A stretch of DNA of 64,000 nucleotides from Arcuatula senhousia (taxonomy: Eukaryota; Mollusca; Bivalvia; Mytilida; Mytilidae), in the NCBI GenBank assembly GCA_963971305.1, contig OZ020307.1, positions 12,723,501-12,787,500 of the forward strand. The letters are read 5' to 3'. The notes below the pieces were generated by a model. That model was not told the DNA's origin and searched no databases. It was given only the letters and a program-made list of their open reading frames with translations. The position numbers and the translations under genes were made by a program. Shown here in pieces: positions 34,701 to 49,700 of the stretch (within the stretch, counting starts at the first letter, position 1; each line of letters begins with the position of its first letter).

Positions 34701-37700
34701 AAAGTGGTTTTTTGAATCTCAGAAACTGGAATTAAAAAAAAAATCGGATTTTTACCCAAAAAATATCTGCATGGTCCACTTGATATTCAGTGAAAATTTC
34801 AACTCGATTACTGTATTTTTTTACGATTTTCTGATTAATAGAATTTAGGGTACAATTGATTTCCAATAGACATGCACAGTTTCTTTTTTCCATGAGTATA
34901 GTTCCAAACATTTCAGCGACTGTATAACCAAGTTGACGTATCAATAAAAATAAGAAGGTGAAGGGAAAAAAATAATTTTGAGGGTTTGGAATATTTTTAT
35001 AAGTGGTTGTTATAATATGGTTATTTTAGTGCTAAAACGTTATGACTATGAATAAAAGATGATTTCGATCTCGAACTTTTCCCCTCCAGTCCCCAAATAA
35101 GCAGAGGTACCAATGGGCCATCCGAATGTCAATAGTCAAACATAGTCATTGTTGTTAACATTTAATTTACGTAATAAGAGTTAATTGGGCAAATTTTTGG
35201 GAGTTAAAAATACCATTTGACTTTTAAGAATGTAGAGAAACATTTAATATCAAAAGTCAGTGTTGGCTGCACACATTGAACTAACATTAATTCAAAATTA
35301 ATTTAATTATCTAAGCATCATAAAATTTCTTTTATTCAAAATTTAAATGTAATACTCTAATTTGTCTTAAACTAAAATGTGCAGGGCTATACATAATTTT
35401 TGTATTTATTACTAAAAAATAATCTCATGCCTCCCTTATAGAGAAATAACATCCACACCGTGCAATGAAATGATAAATTTTAAAATATTATTATCCTCAG
35501 GTTCGCAGTAATATTTTTGTCGGGGACTCATGTGCCATGTAAAAGAAGATGTCTGTTATAACGGTGGTATTTAAATTTTGAAAAAGATGTAAGAAATAAT
35601 TAAGTATAATTTTCAAGAAAAAAAAGAAGTAATCTGTGGTTTCTATGGTTTATCACTCATGCTTGTTAATATCACTGTAAACAATTGCTATTCGATAACC
35701 AGAGGTAAATGATGATTCCGTAAATGCCATGTAGCTACCTAAGGCTGTAGACAATGTCAAATTGTCGATGTTTTGATGCCTTTTTTCGCTATTTCGATAT
35801 ACCTGTATAGATATTTTGGAAAGAAGAAAATGTCGCTTTTTTCAATTGTCGGAACGAAACCACTGTACCCATATCAAAATATCCAATGAAAAACAAGCAA
35901 CCATGAGTTATTTCTCAATCTTACTTCATAACTTACTGACATAAGCTGTACATGTATGATGTCCATTGATATTATCATTGATAAAAAGTTTAACCGGTCT
36001 GACAATAAAGAATTTGTATGGAGAGTAAAGTTGAGATATACACAGCATACACAATTTGTTTCTGATATAGTACTTTTTGTTTGATTAACAATTTCTTACT
36101 TGCATTTAAAACAATTCAATAACATAATATATTTCTTACCAGGGTTATTTATCCCTATCGATGATATTACTCCTTTGTCATTCATTACAGGATTATCATC
36201 AACCTTTAACTGCTTATCATTTACAGTTAACTGATGAATCACGCCATGGAATCCTTCAGAACCACCCATAATAAGTTTGTATATGAATTCGTCAGCAACA
36301 TCCCCTCCTCCGACCATAAGGGGTGTTGTAGGTTTGTAGGGTTTTTCAGGTAGGGTTATTTGAATTGCATTTGCACGATTTATACTGACTTCTGCATGTT
36401 TGTGGTCAATGAGAAGGCTTATTGAATACCACTTGTACATCTGAAATATAGTTTAAAAAGCCGTAATTGATGGGTCCTATTCCGTCTCCTATATGTTTAT
36501 CGCGATCACTGTACGTTACAAGTTGTTACCGAGAATGTGGCACGTTATGGAGTTTGTTACCGAGAAACTGGCACGTTACGGAGTTTGTTACCGAGAAAGA
36601 GGCACGTGACGGAATTTGTTCGAGCACGTTAATCAAAGTAATCGGAGAATTGACAAAAAGTTTATATTTTAAAATCTTTAGATTACAAATGTGGTGTATC
36701 TTTCCATCAATAGATATATAACCAAAACACACATAAAACAAAAGGCATTACCATGTGATTCCGATTCTAAAATTTTCAATGCTATATTTTAGAACAGAGT
36801 AATTTTTTTCCTCTTGGAAATATTTTTTAACGATGGAACAACATTAACGAATGAACATTATTTTTTGCGACGACAAGGTAATGATTTAAAGAAAAGACGA
36901 TAACTCCTGCTTTTGTTCAATGGTGCAAGTATTTAGTTTTCGATGTCTGTACTCATCTTAGAGGAAGAAATCCTGCGATTGTACTCCATAATCTTTCTTG
37001 GGCAAGGGCAACAACCAAGAAGCAATATGAGCATGTGTTAATAATCGGGTTTAACCCACCATCTTTTTTGAAATGTGGTACCAGGTCAATACCATTGGGA
37101 ATCTGCATTTTTTCATGTGTGTCTTGTTTTTCTCTTGGACGTTGTAATTCATACGCTGGAGCGGATAAATGCAGCTACACAAAAGTGAAAATCAACGAAG
37201 AATAAGTCAACACGTTTGTCAGAGAGCTTTGTACATAGTCTCCAATGGGTGACAGATAAGAGATGGACATCCTTATATAAAGTATCAAGCGGATTTCTTT
37301 TCAAACACTATTCTAAACACTCGTACATGCAAAAATATCTAAAGCGGACATGATTGAAGATCCACGATTGTACTGAATGTCTTAACGAAAAAAAAAGACT
37401 TTTAGTCAACTTAAAGGCAAAGTGGCATGTACATAATACTGTTTGAACAAAATTTGATTGAGCCAGAATCCACATTAAAAATGAATATATTGACAATCCA
37501 TAAAAGATTTGTTCAGATGTATTAAGTTTTTATCTAAAAGTGTGTACATGTTGCGACAGGTATAGCATTAATTGTACATGTTGCTACTTGTACAATTGCA
37601 CCATACATGTTGAAACATGTACATTTTATTTGTTTCAACATGTAAAAGTTTTTCAACTTGTGCAAAACATATATATGGTATTCAATAATTTAAACATGTT

Positions 37701-40700
37701 TGGCTACGCATTGGCGAGTTAAAACACCAATTGAACTCATAAATGGAACATTTTTTTAAAATCATAAACTACTCAATGATTATTCTGTTGAAATAGGGTT
37801 TTAAAATTTATATTTTTTCCACATTTGACTTAAAATCACAACAATAGAAACTCGTCTATCAGAAAAGCTTGATTAGAAAAAAAATGCTTTACGCATAAAA
37901 TTGTGGCTTAAGGAACAACTACATTTGAACAGATGTATTCAAAACTTTCATATATTTTGTAAAAACTGTGTTTTGTACAAAATTTAGACGATTTTACTCC
38001 TAAGCACTGAAGCATTATTACACGTTTAATTGCGCTATGAAGACCGAGCCTTGATCAATTATTATTAACGTGCAGAAATTGCGATAAACGTGTAGGAGCC
38101 CTTGGTTATTTAGCATCTATTAAATAACTTTTTAATAGGCACCACCATCGTAAATCTTACTTTTGCCTTTTTAAATAAATTAACAATCGATTTTAGAATA
38201 TAGTCCAATAAATAATCTGATCATTTCTATGTAAAACAAAGAAACATTAACGCCGCTATGACAATTTGCAATAATTCATAGATTTAAAACAAAAAAACTT
38301 GCTAGAACAAAAGGTTGACTGTTTCATACTCACATTTAAGTTCGCCAGGCTCTCGCATTTATTTATTTTAGTATTGTTGACACAAATTTTCAGAGCATCT
38401 TTTACAAGAGCAAGATACATATACGATCCACCGATTGCCCCTTTGTTGAAAAGTAATAACCCGTCTGGGGAAGTTGCCATGAACACTAGTTCAATATTCA
38501 AACTTTTGACGTCCTTCAAGGGAACCTTTATAAAGGCGTTCCCATGGAACAAGGAATGCCCTACAATACTGTCTTCAGAATCTGTAAAATTCAGAACTCT
38601 GGAGGTTAATGAAATATACAGAGGAGGAGAAAAGTACACCTTTAGTTTGGAAATCACAATAAAATTAAATTGATTTAAATTTGCTAAATTGTAAAAATTG
38701 TCAGACAAACGAAATAAATGCTTTACTGGAACCATCGTTGCTTTCATTAATTCTGAATTTTTATCTGAAAATTGGTAATTATAAACCTACCTTTTGTTGC
38801 ACGTTTCAACGTGACATTTTCAATTCTATCTGGTGAGGAGAACAGGGCTGATCCTCCATCAAGGTGGAAGTGTCGGAAGTTTACTTTCAGACTTGAGATG
38901 CTACCAGAGAAAGCTGAAAAGGTTGGAAAATCTATTTTTAAATGCATGCACTAGTACAATGGAATATATTTCTTTTACATTGGATTAGTACCTTAAGTTA
39001 TGTGTCATTAATCATTTTGGTCTTAGATGTAGTCACTATGGAGTCATAACTGAATGAAAAAATTTTAAAAAATGCTTCCGATTCATATACATATTTGCTA
39101 TCACTTGCATGTATTATAGCGCTTTCAATCACAGAACAAAATAATGGTAATATCAACTTATTTTTCTGCCTTGAATTTCTTATATGAACGATACTTTACG
39201 GACGACAAAGATTTTCTCAATAAAGAAAGGATCGTCACAAGAAGTCTGACAATTTTCGTAACAAGTTTCCACACATCTATATTTGTACTGACATTATCCA
39301 TATGATAAATGTATGATACTTACGACCCACTTTAGTGTAACCGTCAAAGTCCACTTTTTTCTTTGTGTCAAATTCTATCAAACTTTCATACTTTTTATCG
39401 TCATCTATTCTCATGAACACTTTATCCTCAGCCAAATGCAGATACACCGTGTACCATTTATCTTTCTGAAAATAAAAATTGCACCAAAATTCCAGACTAT
39501 TAATTTTGCTCCGACTGACATGACTGACGCGATTTCGACTATTTAAAACTCATCACAGGCGCTCTACCCACAAATTTAAGTGTTTTTTTTAATTAAAGCA
39601 TATGAACAATTAAACATGGAGCATTAGGTTTTACTAAATCACCTAAAATATGATAGAGTAAAAAGTTCATCTGAAAAAAAACAAAAAAAAACAGCTGTGT
39701 GACCATTTCACTGTACCTAAAAATATATTTATTGCTATATCATGTTTGAAATATTAGGAAGCATTCCTATTAATCACAAAAGAACACAACACACTAACAT
39801 AGAAATATTTTACTATTATACTAGTTTTTAAGCATTGTCAAGACCACTAAAATGCATGTTGCTCATCAAAACCAGTATAAAAAGGTCTTTGACTTCTTAC
39901 AAATTACAACCATTAGCAAGATGTGGATAACGAAAAAATGGGCTGTTTCTGGGATAATTCAACGTAAGAAAGAAGCTAGAGTAAGCAGTAGTATTTTGAG
40001 ACAACATATTATAACTTTACCAAATATAGTGTCCCAGTCGAGGTTGCTCACCTGGATAGCGTCATCATGGGATGTAATAGTTGTTTTAGATCCTGCCATT
40101 GTAACAACTGCCTGTAGTTTATTTGATACAATGTCCAATTGAAGAGCACTTCGACACTCCTTTTCAGTTCTACAGCCATCATACATGTAATTTAGGACGG
40201 GTTGAGTCTCCGATCTTGATTTAAATTGAATAAACAATGAAAAATATCCAGATGGATATCCACGGTTTCGATAGAGCAAAACACCTTTCCTCAAGTTGTA
40301 TATCTTTTGTTGTTTTGCTGAAAATAAACCAATATGCAGAATTTCAAATTCCGTGCCGAGGATTTCAATATGAATACATATTGGTTTTATAATTGAAGAA
40401 AAAAACAATTGCTTAATTAAAGTTTGTTTTTGCCTACAAAGACGATATCTCTCCCCGTTTCCTCAAAAAGTTTTAAGTTCAAAGGACCATAACTCCCACA
40501 CACATTTGAGAATCAAAATTTCCTAGTAATATGCACAACTACATATGATTTTCTTCCTATATACCAAGTTTCATTGAATTCGGTTCAGTAGTTTCAGAGG
40601 AGTTGCGCTGACAAGATGATAAATGAGGATTTTCAGCGCAATTTTCTAAGTTCAAAGGGCCGTAGCTCCTACAAAAATTTGAGGATCAAAATTTCCTGGT

Positions 40701-43700
40701 TATATGCACAACTACATATGGTGTCTTTCCTATAAACCAAGTTTGGTTGAATTCGGTTCAGTAGTTTCAGAGGAGTTGCGCTGACAAGATGATAAATGAG
40801 GATTTTCGGCAAATTTCTAAGTTAAAAGGGCCGTAGCTCCTACAAAAATTTGGGGATCAAAATTTCCTGGTAAGATGCACAACTACATATGGTGTCCTTC
40901 ATATATACCAAGTTTCATTGAATTCGGTTCAGTAGTTTCAGTGGAGTTGCGCTGGCAAGATGATAAATGAGGATTTTCAGCAATTTTCTAAGTTCAAAGG
41001 GCCGTAACTCCTACAAAAATTTTAGGATCAAAATTTCCTGGTAAGATGCACAACTACATATGGTGTCCTTCCTATATACCAAGTTTCATTGAATTCGGTT
41101 CAGTAGTTTCAGAGGAGTTGCGCTGACAAACTTTGTGACGCACAGACGGACGGACGGATAGACGGACGGACACGACAAAAACAATATGTCTTCCCACAAA
41201 AGTGGGGGGAGACATAATCATTTACAACTGAATCATTTCTAATTTCGATGTATACGTTTGTTTTTAACTGATATTGGTTTATATATGCATTTCAAGAAAA
41301 TTAAAATTCATGCAATAAAAATCTAAGTTACAATAGATCTACTAAATCTCCATTACGAAAAAAAAAATGTTTGAACCTGAACATGGCTGTTCGAAGCAAT
41401 GCATAACATCTGATCCAGGTCCAAAGCAAAATTTCCCGCCATTTTTTGGTGCTGGAACAGTACAAGTTCTGTCTCTGTAATAATGACCAATTCCACATTT
41501 ACCAGAACAAGACGACCAAGTATTCCAGTTACCCCAGCTTCCATCAACTAAGGAAATACCATAAAATATCATTGATTTAGCATTTTATCTACATGGTCCA
41601 CTATATTCTAAGAACGATTAAAGTTTTTCATCACAGGCGTCTGGGTCCAGGATTTTATTTTTATATATATATTGTGTTAAGATAAAAAAAAATCTGACCC
41701 TCTCGAAAATTTTTATATACACGTTATTTATAAGATAAAATCCTGGACCCAAACGCCTGTGTTTTGTCCGTTCGCCCTAATTCGCGTTCGCCCTGGTACA
41801 TGTTCGCCACTATTCACGTTCGCCCTGGGTCCGTTCGCCCTATATATGCTATATAATCATTGTTTTGTAGAATATTATTCTTCAAGCAAAGAAAAAAAAA
41901 CTCTGGTCAATAGGAAAAAATTGGAATATGTTGAATCATCGACAAGAAACGCACCACTTACCGGGCCATAAAATTTTAATGTACAATTGCCGAAATAATC
42001 GGCCGGTGAGCTTTTGGCACCAAGTATGTTTCTTCATCACATTAATCTAGAATGAAAATTTGGAATGATTCTAATTTCGTTTTTTTGAATTTCGACAAAA
42101 GGTTTTTTTTATCATTCTAAAAATGAAAAATAATATCTTAAAGTCATTTGTCTAGTTAGAAAAACTGGGTTTGTAAGTGCATTCATCTTTGCTATAACGG
42201 TTTGAAGGTATAACAGATTACCACCAACAAAAAAGTTCTTACACGTTGTATTTGTATCATGACATGTATTAGACATACTAACATACAACTCTATGAAAAT
42301 ATCCAAACAATTAGCTGAAATATTACTTGAAAGTTATTGTAATATATTAATAACCGTGACTTTAGGTAAAGTACAAACTGGCTTGAAAAATTCCAAATTA
42401 GTGAAATTTTCAAAAAGAGAATAAGAATTATACTAAAGATTATAGTATGTATTAGATCACGGAAAAATGACATTGTCGGGAAAACATAGTTGACCATATG
42501 CTTTTTGCAGATGATACCAAAATATTCAGAATTATACAAACAGAATTGAAAAACCAACAAAAAACTTGAAAAACACGGAACAGCATGACCTGGCTGCTCT
42601 CGTTCCACAAATCATAAAAATTAAACGTAATTCTGCACTTGTCATAATTACCTTAATTGTCATTTAATCTAATTAACTTTATTACCCAAGCCAGACCCAA
42701 GCTAAGTACGCGTGGTCGTCTGATTAATGTTTTTTACAACTGAAACGTTAATCTCATTGACGATTTAATCAAGACGTTGATCGTCGCTTTTCGTATTTTT
42801 AGTTTTTTGTTAACTTTATTCTTAAAACCATCTGCATATAAATGCAAATACATTTTAACATGTAAAAGCAGGTTTTTTTGTGTGTGTTTTTTTTTAACAC
42901 ACATACTTTGCATTATTAGTTATTAAAAAATATATATATTCCTTTTCCAGTCCGTCAGGGGATTTCAATGTTCTATCTCAAATGCATTTGTATTTAAAAA
43001 AAAAATTATCATTAATTTTAACTTTTTTCGTATTACAAAAAACATCTTCTTGTATTTTAAATATATATCCAAGTCTAATAAGTTGAAGTTTCAGTTGACG
43101 TTATCCTAATATATAATACAGGGCGAACGAACTCAGGCGAACGGACCCAGGGCGAACGTAGAACAGGGGCGAACGGACCCGATACCCTGTGTTTTTAATG
43201 GAAAAGGTTACAATTCGATAATCTTATAAATGACTCCATTCTTATCATTACTCTGCATTCCAATAAAAAGATATTACGCAATAAGTACAAATATTATACT
43301 AAGAAGCAATTGCTATTAATGTTCTCTGTATATTTTATCACCTGGACATGGGACTGGATTACAAATAGACTTGGCTTCTGTAAAATCCTTGGCACAATGG
43401 TGTTTATACAGGTCTGTCGTCACATTCTCGGGTTTATAACAGTGACGTGATCTCGTCTTCTCACCCGTACCACACGACTTGGTACATGGTGTCCAAGGAG
43501 TCCAAAGTGCATAATGTATCCTACCATCTAGGAATAAACAAATAAACAGATAACAAATGTGTTTAAAGACTTCTGTTTTGCATATCGAGGATATAAAAAA
43601 CACACAAAATTAAACATTTTGATTGTTTTAAATATATCTGATCAGAAAACATATATATTAGTTTTAATAGTTAAATAACCATAAAAAACACACATCAAAA

Positions 43701-46700
43701 TCAAATACTAGTATGTAAATTGATTTAAAAAGATCTTTTAATGAAATGATTTGTTTAATTGTATACAAAATTTAACATACCACAAACATTTGGCGTACCA
43801 CAACCTTCTGTTTGTTGTCTACCGGCATATCCAAGACATGTCCCACCAAATCTAGGATAAGGTTGATCACATCTTCTGTAACGTGTCCTCAACCCCCCAC
43901 CACAAGTGACACTACAAGTAGTCCAAGTCTCCCACTCACTCCACCCACCATTTACTAAATCAAAAACCAAACATCAACTTATTGCCATGTAATTGCGCTT
44001 AAGAAATAATTTCTTACAAAATAAAACGCCACACCGAAATTACTTGTCACCTATCAATTGATAATTGTCAAAAATGAAAGTTGTTCAAAGCAATAAGTTT
44101 TTCCCTGTTGATATCCTCAATGCTGCATCTAGCTTTTTGGAAACACCGATCGGTAATCGACAAACGGTAATACCTGGTACGTTATATGATATGAATAATG
44201 TTGAGCCAATGTTGAATACCTGAATTATTTCAAAATCTGAATGATGATTCATAATTGTTGAAGTTCCATAAATGCATGTACTCTAAGCTTCATTTTGAAA
44301 AAAAAGATTTTATCAATAATTTTATATATATGAAAACAATAACCTGGACAGTTCATCATGTTGCATGGTTGTATTTGCCAGATCTCTCCTCTGCAATCAA
44401 GTCCATTGTCTTCCACTGAGACGTTTTTACAATTTCTAAATCTCTCACGAATTCCAGACTGACAGGTCTTAGAACATTTTGACCATTCAGTCCATTGTGT
44501 GTACAAGTTTTCCATTCTCGCATCTAGTGGTGCAATGTTTACCTCGTCTGGAGGTGGTAAATCATGCTGGATCGTTATCTGGATAATAAATGGGGAAAAT
44601 TTATTTTAACTAAATATTCAACATACACTTCAAATAAGCCCAAATTGTTAAATGAGAACAGTTTTTGTTGTTTTATTTGAAATTATAATGATAACAAAGT
44701 TCAAGACAATAAATTTTGCTACGCCTGACGCGCGTTTCGTCTATACAACACTCATCTGAGGCGATCTGCCAAAAATATTGAAAAAGCCAAAAAAATATAT
44801 GATAATGAAGAGCATAGAACAATAAAACCAAAATATACCGAACTTTGCAACCAATTTGTTACTAAGATGATCAACCTATGTCTGGGGTAGGAACAATCTT
44901 AGGGTTTAGTTAATTTTGAAATTTAAACGGATAATTTAGAGCTTTGATGTGTTCTCCAACACAAAATTGTTGGTGTCAGAGCCGGCTAACCTCGGGAAAT
45001 TAAAACTCTACCAGCAGCGCTAACCTTCACGGGTGTTCAAAATTAAAATGACAACAAAGTTCCACACAATAAATTTTGCTACGCATGACAAGTGTGTCGT
45101 CTATACTTAACTCACCAGAGGCGCTCTACCAAAAATATTGAAAAAGCCAAAAAAAATATATGATTATGAAGATCAAAATATACCAAACTGGGCAACCAAT
45201 TTATTACTAAGATGATCAACCTATGTCTAAAGTAGAAAGAACCTTAGGGTCTAGTTAATTTTGAAATTCAAACGGATGATTTAAAGCTTTGATGTGTTTT
45301 CCAACACAAAAGTGTTGGTGCCGGAGCGGGCTAACCTCGGGGAATTAAAACTCCACCAGTAGCGGTAACCTTCAAGTGTGTTCAAAATTAAAATGACAAC
45401 AAAGTTCCAGACAATAAATTTTGCTACGCATGACGCACGTTTCGTCTATACAAGACTCATCAGAGGCGCTCTGCCAAAAAAATTGAACACAAATTGCACA
45501 TATTGATATTTTTATAAAATTGAAAAAAAAAACTACTACTGGACTTGACAAACAAAAATGATATATTATAATACTATTTTATAAAATTAGGAGCCAATGT
45601 AACACCAAAAATGGCAATTTGATCCTTGTACGGCATTAGTGGGGCAATTTTGATATCATCCCTTTTTACCAGGATATTTCATTCTTTAATAGAAAATAAT
45701 GACATGTGGAATAAGTGTACACGACACTGCCCACAATCAAGCGGCAATTCAGAAAAAAACCACAATGGACAACCGCCAGCAGCCTTCAATGAGGCCAATA
45801 GGCGCTGCTCGCGGTTCTGCAATTGGCCCATGGTCTAAATAAAATGCATGTAATTCAAATCCAGTCCTGAAATAGTCATAGATAGACCCCATTCTTAAAC
45901 AAGGAACAGAAAACATCAAAAAGACAAGAACAGACGAAAGCTTTGTCAAGGATACCTGGCTTAGGACAGGCACATATAATGTAAAGCAAAATAGTGTCCT
46001 ATGAAATTTTGTTCATACTGCCATACTAAGCACTGAAAAATCTAGAGGACAAATCATATCTCTTAATTGTTTTATTCCGTCCTTGGACTTCATTATAGGA
46101 GTGAATGCAACTCAAGACAATATTTCACAACGGACACTATTCTATGTTACAATAATATGTGGCGGGGTTAAACTAGTTTTTCGAGCACAAATTTTTAAGC
46201 TCTACATTTATACTTTACCTGACTACTTTTAGACTTTGCCACATTGTACAGGTTCTTCTTTTCACGAATCTCTTTGACAGTTTTTTCTGTAAAAAAATAT
46301 CTTGGTAACGAAGAAATACGTCTAGTTTCTTATAAAATAAAAATATGTCAAAGTTCAAAATGGCCGGATTTCTTTAAACAGGAAGTAAATGATCGACAGA
46401 TCTGAAATCGAATCCCACGTTATGGGACCCCACCCTGATGCTGTATACCAAATATCAAGTGGTTGTAATAAGTAGTTGCTGAGAAAACTGTTACGAAAAA
46501 TTTCTTCCACGCCCGCACGCCGAGAACGAAAAATGGTATATTTTTTACCCTTAAAAAATTCCAAGTCGGCTCTGAAAACAGGAAATAAATGCGTGTTGGA
46601 CCTGTAAAGGGTAGGCACGGTACAACTCACCATGCTTAAGCTGTGTACCAAATTTGAAATAAATCATTCTAGTAGAAGCTGAGAAATCTGTTACGAAAGT

Positions 46701-49700
46701 TTGTTACTGACAAACAGATGGACGGACGGACGGACAGACAGACGGACATGGTGATTGCAATATAATAAGATAATGACGAGAAAAAGGTTCCACGAAGGGC
46801 ACAACTCTGTCCAATATTTATCTAATTTTTTATTCTCCATTGGTACTCCTTTGGTTCTTTCAAACTGCTTTTACTCCAACTTTTCCAAACATTTTATTCC
46901 TTTTTTGTTAATTATTGCAATATAAATATAGAATCTTATCATCATTGAAACATCAATAATAAGATAACTCAAAGTATTTTTGTCGATTCTGGACTTCGTG
47001 TCTCCCTTTTAGCTATGCAAGTGCGTTATCTCTGTAGCATTGTAATATCGTTCTACGATAGTCTCTTCAGGAACACGCATATCAAGGTCAATACTTTTTA
47101 CTGCTCTCATGGATGGGCATATTGAGTCCATCAAATTTACCTTAAAAATGCTTGATTTTAGATCGATTTTTCAGTATGTGTACAGCAAAGACTGTATATA
47201 GAACTAAAAAATGAACCGTAGCAGGACCTAGATGTAACGATTTCTTAATAATTACGACAAAACTTTGCTTTCTAAAAACAGTTTATCTTAATGCGATATA
47301 CTTGAAATGAGTCACCTAACGCAAATGATTTTCCTTTTCGAGTTCTTTTTTGTTGTTGCTTTTTAAGATTTATATGAATACAATTAAGGTAGATGGGGTG
47401 TCTTAAAATCTATCCATAGATTTTGTTTTTAAATTTGGCAACATGTAGCCCAAGGCTAGTTTAAATTTCGATGATAAAATTTTAAGTTCACCATAATAAA
47501 TTTTGTAGAAAATACTTTGAATAATGCATGATTTTAGAACTTAATTTTTATATAGGATCAATAGGAAAAATTCAAATTTCTTTTAACTAAAAAATCCACT
47601 CCATAGTATTTTCTTAAAATCTGTGAAAATCTTTGTTTTGTATGGATTTTAAAATAAACTCAATAAAACTTAAAGTTCACCATCAAATTTTTGAAAAAAG
47701 TGTTTTCCTATTATTTCTATACAAATTATCTCCCATTAAAAAGTACGGGAAAATAATAAAATTTGCAAAGAAGGTGTGTTGTATCATATTTTTTGTTGTA
47801 ATTATCAATTTGGATGTTTACCTAGCACAATATGAATCAATTAGAATAACAAACATTATAAATTTTAAAGTTATGATAGATATGCAAAAAAGATGCTCAG
47901 TGATAGACACCCCATCTACCTTAATTAACCTATATGGATGCATACATTAATAGAAACCATTTTTCTTTTCAATTTTGATTAGAACTAGAGGCCCCCAGGA
48001 GCCTGAATCGCTCACCTGATCTCTTTTAGCTAAAGCTTCTTACCTAGTGTGCAACATTGTCTACATGACCTTGGTAAGTAACTTTAATGAAACTAGTTAT
48101 GATAGAAAGCACTTTTAAGGTCAAGAGCACAAACTAACAAAGCTTCCCATTTGAAAAAAAACAACAAAAACAAACAAGTTAAAATTGATTGATAACAGTT
48201 AAAGGGAGATGACTCTTAAAAGGATGATCTGACAATTTTGACTCTGAAATCATTTTTGTAAATCTTAATGAGCTGACTAACTATTCCTCTAGCTCTTACG
48301 GCTTTGAAGATAAAGTCCAAAAACCGTGAAAATGGTCAATTTTGACGATTAAGGGGAAATAACTCCTCAATAGAGAGTTTTGTATAACTTTTGATGCTGA
48401 AGAAGGAAGGTTGCTTCGGTTATACTTTTTGAGCTATAAGCTAAAAACTATGGTCTGACATCCCCCCTGTTCTATTTTTAGTAACGTCGGCCATGTTGGT
48501 AGGTCCATGTTCACAAATTTCACAAACTTATTAGAGGACATCCTAAAGATCAAGTGTACAAAGTTTCAAAGCAATCCCACGAGTGGTTTCAGGGAAGAAG
48601 ATTTTTAAAAATCAGTTAAAATTGACAGAAAAATCAGTTAAAGGGGGATAACTCTTAAACGGTTGATCTGACAATTTTGACTCTAAATCATTTTTGTAGA
48701 TCTTAATGAGCTGAACAATTTTGCAATGCTAACTTTTCCTCTAGCTCTTACGGCTTTGAAGATTAGTGGTGGTTCTTTTAATATCACATTTATGTTGAAT
48801 GTCCATTCGTTTTTGAACGATTTCACCTATGTCCGGTTGTAAATCTGAATAAGTTATCACTAATGGAATTCTTTCTTTATTTGACTTTTTCTTACTTCCT
48901 CTCTTTAAGAGGTCGGCCTGCTTGCTTTAGCTGGTTGTCAATGAATTTTCCATTGTATTCTCTCTTTCTTAGTTGGGTTTTTAGTTTCTGTTTTTGATTA
49001 TGGTAGTCTGAATCATGCTGACATATGACCGTAGTCGTAAGGCTAGTCCATAGGTTATAGCTTTTTTTACATTTCTGGGATGACATGGTTTCTGATGTAC
49101 ATATATATGTTTATCTGTCGGTTTTGTATAAAGATCTGTTGCGAGTTTCCTATTTTTTATCTTAACAAACGCATCCAAAAATTCTATGCAAGTTTTGCTG
49201 TACCTCATTTCTTCTTTGATTTTGTCATGGAATTCTCTTAGTTTTTCATCACCTTGAGTCCAAATTCCAAAACCATCATCTATAAATCTCTTGTAAAATT
49301 GTGGCTGTGTTTGAGATGTTTTTTATTTATCCCATTGTCTCATTTAAATTATGTACATGCAAAGTTACGACCAAGTCTTAAGCCTATAGCTACCCCTTCA
49401 TTTTGAATAAAGTTCTTGTCCAAGAATTTAAAATTATTTCCTTCAAGTACTAATTCTATCATTTCCATGACATATTTTGTAGGAATGTCCTTATCTTTTC
49501 TGGAATCAACGGTTTTTTACATGACTTCAATCCTTCATCACTGGGTTTATCTCAGCTATTCTCTCAGTTGCAGACTCTATCCCACTTATGATTGTCCAGA
49601 CTTATGAACTTTTGGATTACCTTTGATTTTACTGAGTGAGGATATTTCGGAATCAGAAAAGTTTTCATGTTGTCTGAAATAGTTCATTCTCGGTGTATCC

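Noticed and set aside
38299..38673. 124-codon plus-strand frame
   Set aside because: Antisense shadow of the LamG2 exon, which has clear domain content and correct splice phases on the minus strand.
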